From: Granulicella arctica | GTDB taxonomy: Bacteria > Acidobacteriota > Terriglobia > Terriglobales > Acidobacteriaceae | Assembly (NCBI RefSeq): GCF_025685605.1 | Contig: NZ_JAGTUT010000001.1 | Span: 2,542,001 to 2,606,000 of the forward strand | Length of the DNA: 64,000 nucleotides | Direction: 5' to 3' | Shown here: positions 17,977 to 27,875 of the stretch, one piece after another | Layout of the letters: the number at the start of each line of letters is the position of its first letter | Position numbering within the stretch: position 1 is the first letter of the stretch | Program-made: the position numbers and the translations under genes | Notes under the pieces: generated by a model | The model's database searches: none | Told to the model about the DNA's origin: nothing | What the model saw: the letters and a program-made list of their open reading frames with translations, nothing else

Positions 17977-19077
17977 ATGAATAAACTTGTTGTTGGAAAC
18001 CTGGTCCATCGTCCGTTGCGCTCAGTTATCAGCGCCTTTGCAGTCGCTATCGAAGTCGTCATGATCCTGTCAATCGCTGCCATTATGCTCGGCATGCTGA
18101 ATGGCACCGCAAAAAATCAATCAGGTATTGGCGCGGACATGATCACGCATCCCGGCGCTGCTTCCAACCTCATCGGCATGTCCGGTGCATCGGCATCCAT
18201 CAAGGTCGCTGGCATCCTGGCCGCGCTCCCGCATGTGACTGTAGCTGCTCCCGTGTACATCAAGCTCACCGCCAGCAGTTCGGTCGAAAACATCTATGGC
18301 ATAGATTTTCCAACATTTGACGCTCTAAAGCCATTCGTCTTCGTGGCAGGCGGACCGTTCACCGGCTCGAACGACATCATCATTGATGATATTCAGGCCG
18401 CGAAGGGCCTCAAGGTGGGTGACACCATTCAGGTACTTGGTCAGCCCTTCCGAATCTGTGGCGTTGTCGAACACGGTAAAGGGGGACGCAAGTTCATTCC
18501 CATCACCACGATGGGAATCATTGATGGAAACGAAGGTAAGGCAAGCGCATTTTATCTGCTTACCGACAACTCCCCTCAATTCCAGAAAGTGGTTCGTGAT
18601 GAAATTCACGCTACCCCCGGAATGCAGCAATACGATGTTCAGACGATGGAAGAACTGCTAAGCCTGCTTACTCCGGAAAAGATGCCAGGCTTCAATATCG
18701 GTCTTCGCACCGTCATCGGGATTGCGGTCATTATTGGCTTTCTAGTCATCTTCCAGTCCATGTATACGGCGGTGATCGAGCGCACCCGCGAGATTGGCAT
18801 CCTGAAATCTATGGGGGCTTCGCGTCTCTATATCGTGGGGATTGTACTAAGCGAGACGGGCCTTTTAACGCTTGTTGGCATCGCAATTGGCATCATCGCT
18901 ACCTTTGCCCTTCGTGCTGCCCTGCACGCCAAGTTTCCCACGCAGGCGTTCACTATTACGCCAGGTTGGGTGGCCTCCGGATCACTGATTGCGTTCTTTG
19001 GAGCTCTGCTGGGGGCGTTTTATCCAGCACTCAAGGCAGCCCGCAAAGATCCTATAGACGCTCTCTCTTACGAGTAG
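17977..19077 (+). CDS. ABC transporter permease, MacB/FtsX type
   Basis: A 366-residue permease. A first transmembrane helix (residues 14-40) is followed by a periplasmic domain of about 200 residues (GADMITHPGAAS... to LLTPEKMPG). Three more helices follow, with the FtsX-type segment IERTREIGILKSMGASRLYIVGIVLSE, and the chain ends AARKDPIDALSYE. Such permeases move lipoproteins, peptides or lipids out of the inner membrane together with a LolD/MacB-like ATPase. No ATPase is adjacent; the only candidate in the window is at 37412. Pairing them is speculation. Confidence 0.8.
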   Translation: MNKLVVGNLVHRPLRSVISAFAVAIEVVMILSIAAIMLGMLNGTAKNQSGIGADMITHPGAASNLIGMSGASASIKVAGILAALPHVTVAAPVYIKLTASSSVENIYGIDFPTFDALKPFVFVAGGPFTGSNDIIIDDIQAAKGLKVGDTIQVLGQPFRICGVVEHGKGGRKFIPITTMGIIDGNEGKASAFYLLTDNSPQFQKVVRDEIHATPGMQQYDVQTMEELLSLLTPEKMPGFNIGLRTVIGIAVIIGFLVIFQSMYTAVIERTREIGILKSMGASRLYIVGIVLSETGLLTLVGIAIGIIATFALRAALHAKFPTQAFTITPGWVASGSLIAFFGALLGAFYPALKAARKDPIDALSYE

Positions 19078-19098
19078 AGCTGTCACAGCAACGAAGTG

Positions 19099-20262
19099 TT
19101 ACGTACTAGGCACCTGCTTCGACCTGGCAAGGCTGCGGCGCTGGGTGTAGAGGTGAAACGAGCGGATCACTTTGCTGCGGAGTTTGAGTGATGGCTGCTC
19201 GATCACACTGTAGGAGAAGTTCGCCATAAGGAAGAAACCGAGCCAACTTACAGGGAAGACCTCGAACCAGGTAAAACGACCGAAAACTGTTGCGTTCTTG
19301 TGGTGAAGAAAGATCGTCTGCCAGATGTAGACGCTGTATGAAAGCACTCCTATCCGCACAATTGGCTTCCAATTCAGAATGCGGCCCACCGACGATTCCG
19401 GATTACGTGTACACCATAGAAGAAACATGGCGATGGCCGCGCCATTGACGGTGTATCCAATCGGAAGGTTGAAGTAGTTTTCATACCGTGCTGCGAGAAT
19501 GCTGCAGATAACCATCACCGTGGGTGGCAGCCACCAGATACGAGTTGCGAAGCGATAGATTGTCTCGAATCGTGGTGTGTGCTGGAGCAACGCAGTCAGG
19601 CAGCCGAACATCAGGAAGTCGAAATTCAGGTACTTTGTACTAATCGCATGTAAAACCGGATGAGCGTGAGTGGCCCCAAGCAGGACTCGCGCAACTGGAG
19701 AGATGATAAGAATTACGATCGGTACTCGCGCGGCGGCAAATCTTCCCGCAAGACCCGGACGACGCAGGCAGAAGATCAACAGCAACGGCCACCAGAGATA
19801 GAACTGTTCTTCCACGCTGATCGACCAGAGGTGCTCCATGGACCACATCGACAGATGCGATGCAAAATTGTGAAAGAAAAATATCCCGCTGATGATGTCA
19901 GCCCGGTTAAGAGTGAGGCGGCCAAAGATGCCGAGAAGGATCACAACGCCCATATAGAAGTACAGCGGCGGCAGGATTCGGAAGACTCGTCGTAAATAGA
20001 ATCCGCGCAGGCTGACCGTGCCGCGTTTCTCATGCTCCTGTAAAAGCAGACTCGTGATGAGAAATCCGCTGATCTCAAAGAAGATGAAGACGCCACTCGC
20101 ACCGTTGAACACCGCATACCAGCCGAGCCAGACATGATGGTCGATGTTGTAGCGCTGCAAGGTATGGAGCGCAACGACCAGGAAAATCGAGAGCGCTCGC
20201 AAGCCGTCGAGGCTTGGAATACGGGAGAGCACTGTGGAACGCGGCAGGGTTGGTGAAGACAT
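19099..20262 (-). CDS. OafA-like acyltransferase 3
   Basis: A 387-residue polytopic membrane acyltransferase. The N-terminal SLDGLRALSIFLVVALHTLQRY contains the family arginine and catalytic-site histidine. The next loop reads GVFIFFEISGFLITSLLLQEHEKRGTVSLRGFYLRRVFRILPP, and WSISVEEQFYLWWPLLL is the other hallmark. These enzymes O-acylate surface polysaccharides or lipids. The start MSSPTLPRS was chosen 88 codons inside the longest frame, because upstream residues lack family similarity and overlap the divergent gene at 20330. Confidence 0.85.
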   Translation of the reverse strand: MSSPTLPRSTVLSRIPSLDGLRALSIFLVVALHTLQRYNIDHHVWLGWYAVFNGASGVFIFFEISGFLITSLLLQEHEKRGTVSLRGFYLRRVFRILPPLYFYMGVVILLGIFGRLTLNRADIISGIFFFHNFASHLSMWSMEHLWSISVEEQFYLWWPLLLIFCLRRPGLAGRFAAARVPIVILIISPVARVLLGATHAHPVLHAISTKYLNFDFLMFGCLTALLQHTPRFETIYRFATRIWWLPPTVMVICSILAARYENYFNLPIGYTVNGAAIAMFLLWCTRNPESSVGRILNWKPIVRIGVLSYSVYIWQTIFLHHKNATVFGRFTWFEVFPVSWLGFFLMANFSYSVIEQPSLKLRSKVIRSFHLYTQRRSLARSKQVPST

Positions 20263-20329
20263 TGGATTCCCGTTGATCTTCTTACTATAGACGAACCGCT
20301 TTACCGCCCTTGGTAGGCGGACGCCACAA

Positions 20330-22024
20330 ATGGCGGGATGTCTCGATGAAAGTACCTGTAATAAGCTGGATTCATTATCGAGGCATTGCTTTCTTCCGTT
20401 GACAGAGTCCATCCCCATACCGTCGAGTCCTCGCACGATCTCCAAAGCCATCAATGCGCTCCTCCTGCTGTGTGCGGGGATCTTCTTCGCTCTCCATGCT
20501 GTACATCTCACCGCTGATTTCCCCAATCACTCGCCTTGGATGGATTGGGCGAAGTACACCGATGAGGGCTGGTACGGAGATGCTGCCATTCGCCACTACC
20601 AGCGCGGCTCCTGGTACGTCGCGGGTGACTTCAATCCAGCAGCAGCGCTGCCCGTATGGCCGGTACTCGAACTTCTTGTCTTCCGCTTCACCGGGGTCAG
20701 CCTCTCTGCTGCCCGGGGGCTGACGGTTGGTATCTTTGGTCTAATCCTGTTGACATCCTATTTTCTGGTCCGGCGCTGGCAAGGAGTGTCCGGGTCGTAT
20801 GCGCCAGCGATTGCGGTGCTTCTTCTCGCCGTCAGTCCTTTCTGCTATGTCTTTACGCGCATGGCGATCCTTGAGCCGTTGCTGATCCTTTTCATGTTGC
20901 TCACGCTTCTGGCAATATCAGGTTTGGCGCAACCGCGAATCGGCTTAAGGCGCTATCTGCTCGTTGTTGCTATAGGCATTCTCCTGCCGCTGATGATTCT
21001 CACCAAGACGACCGCAGTCTTCCTCTTTCCAGCCATTGCGTGGCTCCTATGGGTATCGTTGGACTGTCAATGGCACCGTTTTCTTCGGTTTGCGATACCT
21101 GCTTTGGCCATTGCAGGTGGCCTCTGGCTCAGCTATTTTGCTTTGTTCGTTCGCCCTCATTTCCTTGAGGACTATCGTTACCTGTTCAGCGCCAATGCGT
21201 ACACGGGCATCACGGTCGCCACCTTCTGGAGCGTACTCAGCGACACGATCAGAGACGGTCGCTGGATGGGCAATGTCCTCTATCCCGCCGGGCTCGCGAT
21301 AATACTTATCGGGATAGTCCGGCTACGGCGACGAATCTCTCCATTAGCGGTTTCGCTGCTGCTCTGGGCCGCTGGCTACACGAGTTTTCTGGCGTATCAC
21401 AATAACCTGCAGCCTCGGTACTACCTCGTTCTTGCGATCCCGTTGACGTTATTAGTGACGATTCTCTTGAACGATGTCGTACATAGTTTCCGTCACAGCT
21501 CGGTCTCTCTGAGAACGATCGTTAGAACTGCGGCTGTTGTAGCGCTCATCGCCATCGCCCTCCCGGATGCACTCCAGACGCTTCAATACGTTCGCAAACC
21601 GGAGTACACCTTCAGGCAGGCCGCTGAAAAAGTCCGCCAGGTGATAGCGTCGACACCGTCCCAAAGTCCTCTGATGCTCTCTATCAGCGGCTCAGATCTG
21701 TCATTGATGACTGGGCTCCCCTCAATCTGCGACGATTTTGGCACCATGGAACTCGCGCAACGCGTCGCTACCTACCGGCCAGGATGGTATGTTGCTTGGA
21801 ATCAGGTAGATGACGACAAGATGGATGCCCTGACGCCCCTTTTCCATCTCCAGCGGGTTGCTGCTTTCCCAGCAATGGATGATCCGGAGCGCAATTTGCT
21901 GATCGTCTATCGCCTCGATCCGCCCGTTCCTACCCCGGAGCCTCAACGTAAGCGGAAGCCGGTCCCGCGTCTGCTGCGAACGAAGATGGGCCAGCAGCCC
22001 AGTGTGATACAGCTTGAGCATTGA
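20330..22024 (+). CDS. GT39-like membrane glycosyltransferase
   Basis: A 564-residue membrane protein of the dolichyl-/polyprenyl-phosphate-sugar transferase type. After the first helix (about 41-62) the loop has YTDEGWYGDAAIRHY, an acidic pair at the usual catalytic position, then roughly ten more hydrophobic segments. The C-terminal 130 residues are soluble (TLQYVRKPEYTFRQAAEKVRQ...) and end in a basic, proline-rich tail. The first 40 residues look non-conserved, so the true start may be further in. It is divergent from the acyltransferase at 19099 with 67 bases between, hinting at a shared job in decorating a surface glycan. Confidence 0.7.
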   Translation: MAGCLDESTCNKLDSLSRHCFLPLTESIPIPSSPRTISKAINALLLLCAGIFFALHAVHLTADFPNHSPWMDWAKYTDEGWYGDAAIRHYQRGSWYVAGDFNPAAALPVWPVLELLVFRFTGVSLSAARGLTVGIFGLILLTSYFLVRRWQGVSGSYAPAIAVLLLAVSPFCYVFTRMAILEPLLILFMLLTLLAISGLAQPRIGLRRYLLVVAIGILLPLMILTKTTAVFLFPAIAWLLWVSLDCQWHRFLRFAIPALAIAGGLWLSYFALFVRPHFLEDYRYLFSANAYTGITVATFWSVLSDTIRDGRWMGNVLYPAGLAIILIGIVRLRRRISPLAVSLLLWAAGYTSFLAYHNNLQPRYYLVLAIPLTLLVTILLNDVVHSFRHSSVSLRTIVRTAAVVALIAIALPDALQTLQYVRKPEYTFRQAAEKVRQVIASTPSQSPLMLSISGSDLSLMTGLPSICDDFGTMELAQRVATYRPGWYVAWNQVDDDKMDALTPLFHLQRVAAFPAMDDPERNLLIVYRLDPPVPTPEPQRKRKPVPRLLRTKMGQQPSVIQLEH

Positions 22025-22056
22025 TCTGTGCTACTTCTTGGTTGACTCTCGATAGG

Positions 22057-22197
22057 TCATCGTCTACTGTTAAGGCTCGCGCAGTCCCACGTCTGCACGT
22101 CTGTGTTGCTCCATGTCACAGAAAGTGCGATGAGCGGGACAACCGTGGTGGATCCACTGGGAGTGACTTGCACCACAGTCGCCCCTGAAGCACCCAT
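22057..22197 (-). other. Possible small ORF or gene remnant in the 22025-22369 gap
   Basis: The gap 22025-22369 has no clear gene. On the minus strand a 46-codon frame begins MGASGATVVQVTPSG and reads like ordinary protein (a beta-rich stretch with TTVVPLIALSVTWSN), with an in-frame stop just upstream. It has no strong ribosome binding site. It could be a tiny secreted peptide or the tail of a decayed gene. Nothing else was seen in this gap except the hairpin at 22220 and the untranslated leader of rplM. Confidence 0.25.
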
Positions 22198-22219
22198 CTC
22201 ATAGGCTTTGTGCGTAATT

Positions 22220-22245
22220 CCGGCAGCCCGGCTTCGTTATGCCGG
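22220..22245. terminator. Terminator-like hairpin after the glycosyltransferase
   Basis: CCGGCA (22220-22225) pairs with TGCCGG (22240-22245) and is followed by TTT. It is a short stem, so this is a tentative stop for transcription from 20330. Confidence 0.35.
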
Positions 22246-22369
22246 TTTGGCAATCAAGTTTCTACAGCAGCAAAGTGTTGCACTTACCAGCATGTAGTAC
22301 ACATTCGTACGACTTTCTTCATGCACCACGCCGAATACTGAAGACGGCAGAATCAGGGAGTATCTCAAG

Positions 22370-22822
22370 ATGTCGACAACCATTCCGAGCGGAAAAGACA
22401 TTAAGCGCAAGTGGTACGTAATTGACGCAGCCGGTAAGACTCTCGGCCGTCTCGCCACGCGTTCCGCCAGCATTCTAGCCGGTAAAGATAACGTGCTTTA
22501 CACCCCATACATTGATATGGGCGATCACGTCATCATCATCAACGCCGAGAAGATTGTCCTCACGGGCCTCAAGTCCAGCCAAAAGCTCTATCGCCGCTAC
22601 ACGGGTTTCCCCGGTGGTCTGCGTGAAGAGTCCTTCATCAAGCTGCTTGCCCGTCGCCCCGAGGCGATCGTCGAGCAGGCCGTCAAGGGCATGTTGCCCA
22701 AGTCCAAGATGGGTCGCCAGATGGCTACCAAGCTCAAGGTGTACAAGGGCGGACAGCATCCTCATCAGGCGCAGCAGCCTGAACCGTTCGAATTCCACGC
22801 GTCCAACGCTCCCAAGGCGTAA
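22370..22822 (+). CDS. rplM: Ribosomal protein L13
   Basis: Large-subunit protein L13, 150 residues. Recognised by [22 protein letters not shown], the [18 protein letters not shown] segment and [11 protein letters not shown]...[14 protein letters not shown]. It is followed after 56 bases by rpsI, the standard L13-S9 pair. Confidence 0.97.
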   Translation: MSTTIPSGKDIKRKWYVIDAAGKTLGRLATRSASILAGKDNVLYTPYIDMGDHVIIINAEKIVLTGLKSSQKLYRRYTGFPGGLREESFIKLLARRPEAIVEQAVKGMLPKSKMGRQMATKLKVYKGGQHPHQAQQPEPFEFHASNAPKA

Positions 22823-22878
22823 GCGTTCAGCTTCTCGACTCAAGCAGTGGGCTTTAGCCCGATGTTCTAAGGAGCACC

Positions 22879-23274
22879 ATGGCAGATTTGATCCAATTCT
22901 ACGGAACCGGCCGTCGCAAGTCCTCGATCGCACGTGTTTTCCTGCGTCCAGGCAGCGGCAACTTTGTCGTCAACAAGAAGGATGTTGATGTGTACTTCGT
23001 CACCGCTCAGCAGCGCGCCGCTGCAAAGCGTTCGCTTGGTATCGCTGACATTGGCGAAACCTTCGACGTCTTCACCACCGTAAAGGGTGGCGGCGTGATG
23101 GGCCAGGCCGATGCTGTGAAGCTCGGTATCGCCCGTGCACTGATGATCTTCAATCCCGAGCTTCGCAAGGCGCTCAAGGCTGAAGGCCTCGTTACCCGCG
23201 ACTCGCGTGGTAAAGAGCGCAAAAAGTACGGACAGAAGGGCGCTCGCGCACGCTTCCAGTTCTCGAAGCGATAG
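22879..23274 (+). CDS. rpsI: Ribosomal protein S9
   Basis: Small-subunit protein S9, 131 residues, whose C-terminal tail reaches the P-site tRNA. It begins with [16 protein letters not shown] and ends with the conserved basic tail [23 protein letters not shown] stands 6 bases before the ATG. It forms a pair with rplM; a short GGGCTTTAGCCC hairpin lies in the spacer. Confidence 0.97.
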   Translation: MADLIQFYGTGRRKSSIARVFLRPGSGNFVVNKKDVDVYFVTAQQRAAAKRSLGIADIGETFDVFTTVKGGGVMGQADAVKLGIARALMIFNPELRKALKAEGLVTRDSRGKERKKYGQKGARARFQFSKR

Positions 23275-23330
23275 AAACAGCCTTTCAGCGAAGTCAGTTG
23301 TCTTTGCTTGTTCTTGCTATATGCATTATC

Positions 23331-23400
23331 CGGAGGAGGTCTGGGGCTCTCGCCGAGCCTCCTCCGTTCGCATCACCCTTATGCTGCACGTGCGCATAAG
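23331..23400 (+). promoter_or_regulatory. Structured region between rpsI and rpsB
   Basis: Two hairpins lie in the 207-base spacer. One has a 9-bp perfect outer stem (23331-23339 with 23358-23366) that competes with an inner GGCTC/GAGCC pairing. The other has CTTATG/CATAAG arms (23379-23400). Neither has a good T-run. They may be the end of the rplM-rpsI transcript or an autoregulatory leader for S2. Confidence 0.4.
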
Positions 23401-23481
23401 GTCAGGGGTCAAATCTCCCGTACGCGGGATCAATCCAGGCACCGGTGCTAACACCCGGCCGCCTTCACCAAGGAGCTCACT

Positions 23482-24429
23482 TTGGCAAATATCACCATGA
23501 AAGAACTGCTCGAAGCAGGCGTTCACTTCGGGCACCAGACCAAGCGCTGGAACCCCAAGATGAAGGAATATATCTTTGGCGAGCGCAACGGCATTTACAT
23601 CATCGATCTCCAGAAGACCCTCAAGATGTTCAAAGAGGCTTCGAAGTTCGTTACTGATCTGACCTCCACGGGCAAGCTCATCCTGTTCGTCGGCACCAAG
23701 CGCCAGGCACAGGATGCCATCGCCGAAGAGGCAACACGCGCCGGCATGCCCTACATTAACAGCCGCTGGCTCGGTGGTCTTCTCACCAACTGGGTTACCG
23801 TGCAGAAGTCGGTCAAGCGCCTCACCGAGCTCGACGATATGTCGACCGATGGCCGCTACGAGCTTCTCACCAAGAAGGAAGTCATCAAGCTTGAGCGCGA
23901 GCGTAAGCACCTGACGACGAACCTTGCCGGTATCAAGACCATGAAGCGTCTTCCCGATGCTCTCTTCATCGTTGACTCCAACAATGAAGCGATTGCCGTC
24001 GCCGAAGCCCGCAAGCTTGGCATCCCGGTTGTCGCCGTCGTCGATACCAATTGCGATCCGACTGTCGTTGACTACGTCATCCCCGGCAACGACGATGCTC
24101 TTCGCGCCATCCGCCTCTTCACCACGAAGATCGCTGATTCGGCTGCGGAAGGCGTTCAGATGGTCTCGGAGCGTGCCTTTGCGACAGAAGCTGCCGACGT
24201 TCAGCAGCTCGAAGTCTCCCCGGAGCACGTCGGCGAAGAGGGTGATCTCAACCTTGACGCTGCCACTGCGGAAGTTCATGAGTCAGCCGGCATCGCCGAG
24301 GCATCCGTTGAAGATGACGAGAATGTCGATCTCGACGCCGTTCTTGGCGGCGGTATCAAGAAGGCACCAGCAGCAGCGACCGAGCCCGAAGCTGAGCCCG
24401 AAGCCGTTCACGCTGAGACCGTCGCGTAA
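23482..24429 (+). CDS. rpsB: Ribosomal protein S2 with acidic C-terminal extension
   Basis: Small-subunit protein S2, 315 residues. Residues 1-230 are the normal S2 fold: [47 protein letters not shown] and [12 protein letters not shown]. About 80 extra residues rich in Glu, Asp and Ala follow ([21 protein letters not shown]... to AETVA), with no lysine except KK near 294. The start codon is TTG, 6 bases after AAGGAG; the ATG five codons later is less likely because [13 protein letters not shown] is the conserved start. Confidence 0.95.
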   Translation: MANITMKELLEAGVHFGHQTKRWNPKMKEYIFGERNGIYIIDLQKTLKMFKEASKFVTDLTSTGKLILFVGTKRQAQDAIAEEATRAGMPYINSRWLGGLLTNWVTVQKSVKRLTELDDMSTDGRYELLTKKEVIKLERERKHLTTNLAGIKTMKRLPDALFIVDSNNEAIAVAEARKLGIPVVAVVDTNCDPTVVDYVIPGNDDALRAIRLFTTKIADSAAEGVQMVSERAFATEAADVQQLEVSPEHVGEEGDLNLDAATAEVHESAGIAEASVEDDENVDLDAVLGGGIKKAPAAATEPEAEPEAVHAETVA

Positions 24430-24453
24430 CAGTTCACGAGTACTCTCCATAAG

Positions 24454-24492
24454 GAGCGTGGCTGCCCGCGAAAGCGAAATGGCACCACGCTC
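24454..24492 (+). terminator. Hairpin between rpsB and tsf
   Basis: GAGCGTGG (24454-24461) pairs with CCACGCTC (24485-24492) and is followed by TTTCTG. It could be a partial terminator that lowers tsf expression relative to rpsB. Confidence 0.4.
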
Positions 24493-24534
24493 TTTCTGCG
24501 TAAGCCGCATCAACCGCACCTACAAGGATGAATT

Positions 24535-25200
24535 ATGACTACCGCTACTGAAACAACGAAGATCGACGCCAAGCTCGTCAAGGAACTCCGCGAAAAGTCC
24601 GGCGCCCCCATGGGCGACTGTCTCAAGGCTCTGCAGGAGGCAAAGGGCAACATGGAAGACGCTTTTGTTGTCCTCCGCAAGCGCGGCATGGCTTCGGCCG
24701 CTAAGAAGGCATCGCGCACAACGAACGAGGGAGCAGTCGGCACCTACATTCATGCTGGTGGCAAGATCGGCGTCCTCGTCGAGCTCAACTGCGAGTCGGA
24801 CTTTGTTGCTCGCACGGAAGACTTCCAGGAGCTGCTCCGCGACATCGCCATGCATATCGCTGCGACTGATCCTCGCTTCGTCGGTCGCGACGAGGTCACG
24901 GAAGCCGACCTCGAGCGTGAGAAGGATGTCTATCGCTCACAGGCTGCAGCAACCGGTAAGCCGCCTGCGGTCATCGAGAAGATCCTCGAGGGCAAGCTCG
25001 CGAAGTTCTACGAGGAGTTCTGCCTGCTCGATCAGCCCTTCATCAAGGAGCAGACTCAGACGATCTCGCAGTTGATTGCTGCTAAGGTAGCAAAGCTTGG
25101 TGAGAACATCTCTGTCCGCCGCTTCGCCCGCTTCAAGGTAGGAGCCTCCGATTGGACGGTCGCGACCACCAAGGCCCCCACGGAAGAAGCATCAGCGTAA
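24535..25200 (+). CDS. tsf: Elongation factor Ts
   Basis: Guanine-nucleotide exchange factor for EF-Tu. Residues 10-60 form the UBA-like N-domain (LVKELREKSGAPMGDCLKALQEAKGNMEDA), then NEGAVGTYIHAGGKIGVLVELNCESDFVART, the EF-Tu-contacting motif. At 221 residues it is the short type, with a reduced core and no long coiled-coil insertion. It follows rpsB by 105 bases with AAGGATG before the ATG, and ends at a strong terminator. Confidence 0.96.
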   Translation: MTTATETTKIDAKLVKELREKSGAPMGDCLKALQEAKGNMEDAFVVLRKRGMASAAKKASRTTNEGAVGTYIHAGGKIGVLVELNCESDFVARTEDFQELLRDIAMHIAATDPRFVGRDEVTEADLEREKDVYRSQAAATGKPPAVIEKILEGKLAKFYEEFCLLDQPFIKEQTQTISQLIAAKVAKLGENISVRRFARFKVGASDWTVATTKAPTEEASA

Positions 25201-25219
25201 ACATTTTTGCAAACTTATA

Positions 25220-25254
25220 CGAGAAGGCCCGGGTACCATTCCCGGGCCTTCTCG
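25220..25254 (+). terminator. Terminator after tsf
   Basis: A 14-bp perfect stem (cgagaaggcccggg with its complement, 7-base loop) is followed by TTTT. It also faces the convergent gene ending at 25281. Confidence 0.85.
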
Positions 25255-25280
25255 TTTTGGTGGCAATGTAGACGATCGAC

Positions 25281-26864
25281 TCAGTTCGGCTGTGATCTCG
25301 GCATGGCATAGCCGCCCTCGCGGCGTTCCGGGTCGAAATAGAACGTGACATCATCCGGCAATGTTGGTTCGAAACGCGCAAGATCCGCACGGATCCTTGC
25401 CGTTGCTGCAGGATCGGTGCTGTAGAAGACCATGCACGGTTCATTGATGTTGATCGGAGTACTCGGTACACACATCTTTGCGACGGGAGTCCAGGATTCA
25501 GGTATTTGAAACCACTCCGGATAGAGCATCGCGAGGCTGATCGCATGGCGTTTCGTAATGCCGCTGAGCCACTCTTGCGTCTTTGGGTTTTGACGAGAGG
25601 CTTCAACCGACGCGAGCCCGAAGACATCCAGCACATATGTTCCCGGCGTGCGTTGATAGCTCACCAGCCCGAGATCATTCACCGCATAATCACCATGGTA
25701 GAACTCGGTGACGAAGCGATGCATTTGGAATTGCTGCCGGTAGATCTCTTCCGAAGCGGATACGGTCAACTCCGTCGCTCGGATGAATGGCGAAGCGCAA
25801 AATACCAGCCCAAGCGCGAAGTAGCCAAACATGAACTTCGGTCGATCCGAAAGAACGCGGACACAGATCAGCAGTAAAAAGATCAGCGCATACACCTCAT
25901 AGCGAAAGAACCACTGGAAACGGCCGATCGCTAGTTGCAGTGCGCCTAACACGGCGACGCCCGCGTAGGTAAAACGGCGTGCTCTCGTTGTCGCAGTCCA
26001 CGTCAACCCGACGAAGATCAGAAACAGAATCGAAATTGTGAAGCGTTCTGGATCGACCAGGCACTGGAAGATATCCGAACGGACTTGTTTGAAGACCTTG
26101 TAGAGCGGTCCTCCGCTGATATACACATTGCCCTTCACCAAAACCGACATAGGCAGAACAGGGAGACCTCGCGAGACAAGGTATCCGGAGAAGGCGATCA
26201 ATGGAGCGACAGCCAGTCCCAGTACCGTCCACGCCTTCTTCCATTGTCTCGTTCCCGCCAGGGCAAAGCAGATCGCGACGGTGATCGCAAGATTCTCATA
26301 CCGCACCATCGGAGCAATGATGGTCGCTGCCAGACACCATGTTGGGATCTCTCTGTCTGACAATGCTTCCATGATGCCGATGGCGCAGCAGATCGAGAGC
26401 AGGATCTGCAAGACGTGTTCCATGCCCACGAAGGTCAAGCTGGCGATATTTGCGGACAGCATCAGCAGCAGGGCCGTGATCATCTGCTGCCAGAAGGGCA
26501 TCCGTCCCTGCTCATCGCGTTGAGGAGGCCACCTGGCCACCGCCCACCCAATCAGGCATGCCGATAAAAGTCCGAACAGGAGATTCCAAAACAGAGGCAC
26601 ATAAGAATGCATCGCTGTTCCCGCTAGAGGAATCAGCAAAAAAGGCCACAGCACGCTCGAGGAGGGGGAGGAAAACTCGGTCGGATTGATTCCGTAATGA
26701 CCATGGGCAAGATTCTCGGCCAGTGCAAGGTGAATGTAGGGATCATCGAGCGCATAGATGAAGTGTCCGTCGTTGTGTTTGCGAATCGTAACGAAGAGAA
26801 TCGCTGCGACGAAGAGGTAGCTCAACGCGCAAAACAGGATTAAATTGCGTGAAGATGGTCGCAT
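25281..26864 (-). CDS. GT-C-like membrane glycosyltransferase inserted between tsf and pyrH
   Basis: A 527-residue integral membrane protein with about ten hydrophobic segments. After the first helix the loop reads YALDDPYIHLALAENLAHGHYGINPTEFSSPSSSVLWP, with the acidic pair of GT-C enzymes and a following pattern often seen in acidobacterial homologues. The C-terminal 130 residues are soluble. The start MRPSSRNLI was chosen; the upstream residues in the longest frame overlap the pyrH region and are basic and unconserved. It lies opposite to the usual rpsB-tsf-pyrH run and interrupts it. Confidence 0.65.
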   Translation of the reverse strand: MRPSSRNLILFCALSYLFVAAILFVTIRKHNDGHFIYALDDPYIHLALAENLAHGHYGINPTEFSSPSSSVLWPFLLIPLAGTAMHSYVPLFWNLLFGLLSACLIGWAVARWPPQRDEQGRMPFWQQMITALLLMLSANIASLTFVGMEHVLQILLSICCAIGIMEALSDREIPTWCLAATIIAPMVRYENLAITVAICFALAGTRQWKKAWTVLGLAVAPLIAFSGYLVSRGLPVLPMSVLVKGNVYISGGPLYKVFKQVRSDIFQCLVDPERFTISILFLIFVGLTWTATTRARRFTYAGVAVLGALQLAIGRFQWFFRYEVYALIFLLLICVRVLSDRPKFMFGYFALGLVFCASPFIRATELTVSASEEIYRQQFQMHRFVTEFYHGDYAVNDLGLVSYQRTPGTYVLDVFGLASVEASRQNPKTQEWLSGITKRHAISLAMLYPEWFQIPESWTPVAKMCVPSTPININEPCMVFYSTDPAATARIRADLARFEPTLPDDVTFYFDPERREGGYAMPRSQPN

Positions 26865-27037
26865 TGAGTGGTAGGGGTTCCTCCTCTCTATCCTATAACT
26901 GGAGCCTCGCGACCTGTGTAGCTTGGGTCGAGAATCCCGGAGAGGTATCCTTGCGGAAGCATTTCTGAGTGGAAAGCCCGACGCGCCCAACGCAGGGTTT
27001 GGCTCACACCCGCTCCCGCATGCGATACTTGATATGT

Positions 27038-27742
27038 ATGTACAAACGAGTTCTGCTTAAGCTCTCGGGAGAAGCCCTGGCCGCCGGTAAGGGCTTTGGC
27101 ATCGACGCCGTCTTCATCCACAATGTAGCTGCGGAGATTGCTGCGGTTCACGCCGCGGGTTGCGAGATCGCCATCGTAGTCGGCGGCGGCAATTTCTTTC
27201 GCGGAGTGGCTCAGCAGGCCATCGACATGGATCGTGTCGCTGCAGACCACATGGGAATGCTTTCGACCGTTATCAACTCGATTGCTCTTCAGGACGCCAT
27301 CGAAAAACTGGGCTTGTTCTGCCGGGTCATGTCCGCCATCGAGATGCACCAGGTCGCGGAGCCCTATATACGCCGCCGCGCTATGCGACACCTCGAAAAA
27401 GGTCGCATCGTGATCTTCGCCGCAGGTACCGGCAACCCCTACTTCTCCACCGACACCGCTGCCAGTCTGCGCGCCATGGAGATCAAGGCGGACGTTCTGC
27501 TCAAGGCCACGTCAGTAGACGGCATCTATACGGCCGATCCAAAGCTTGATCCAACCGCGACCAAGTATGAGGAGATCACCTACATGGAGATCCTCAGGCA
27601 GAACCTTCGCGTCATGGACCAGACTGCTGTCTCTCTATGCAAAGATAACAATCTGCAAACTATCGTCTTCAGCATGAAGGTCCCGGGAAACATCGTCCGC
27701 GTCGTCAACGGGGAGAAACTCGGTTCGCTCATCACGTCCTGA
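27038..27742 (+). CDS. pyrH: UMP kinase
   Basis: Bacterial UMP kinase of the amino-acid-kinase fold, 234 residues, phosphorylating UMP to UDP. Motifs: [73 protein letters not shown] and [16 protein letters not shown]. The start at the MYKRV methionine follows family conservation; no ribosome binding site is visible, and an in-frame ATG at 27020 is possible. The gene frr, usually next after pyrH, is absent. Confidence 0.95.
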   Translation: MYKRVLLKLSGEALAAGKGFGIDAVFIHNVAAEIAAVHAAGCEIAIVVGGGNFFRGVAQQAIDMDRVAADHMGMLSTVINSIALQDAIEKLGLFCRVMSAIEMHQVAEPYIRRRAMRHLEKGRIVIFAAGTGNPYFSTDTAASLRAMEIKADVLLKATSVDGIYTADPKLDPTATKYEEITYMEILRQNLRVMDQTAVSLCKDNNLQTIVFSMKVPGNIVRVVNGEKLGSLITS

Positions 27743-27875
27743 TGTGGCCGAAGTGAATTGATTTAGGAATAAACAACGACATCCAGGCGAGTAGTGGGTC
27801 CATACCCGTGTTGGTGTAAGTTAAACCAGCCCGATCTGAGGTCGAACCATTCAGACGTACGTCCGTAAGCCGCCA

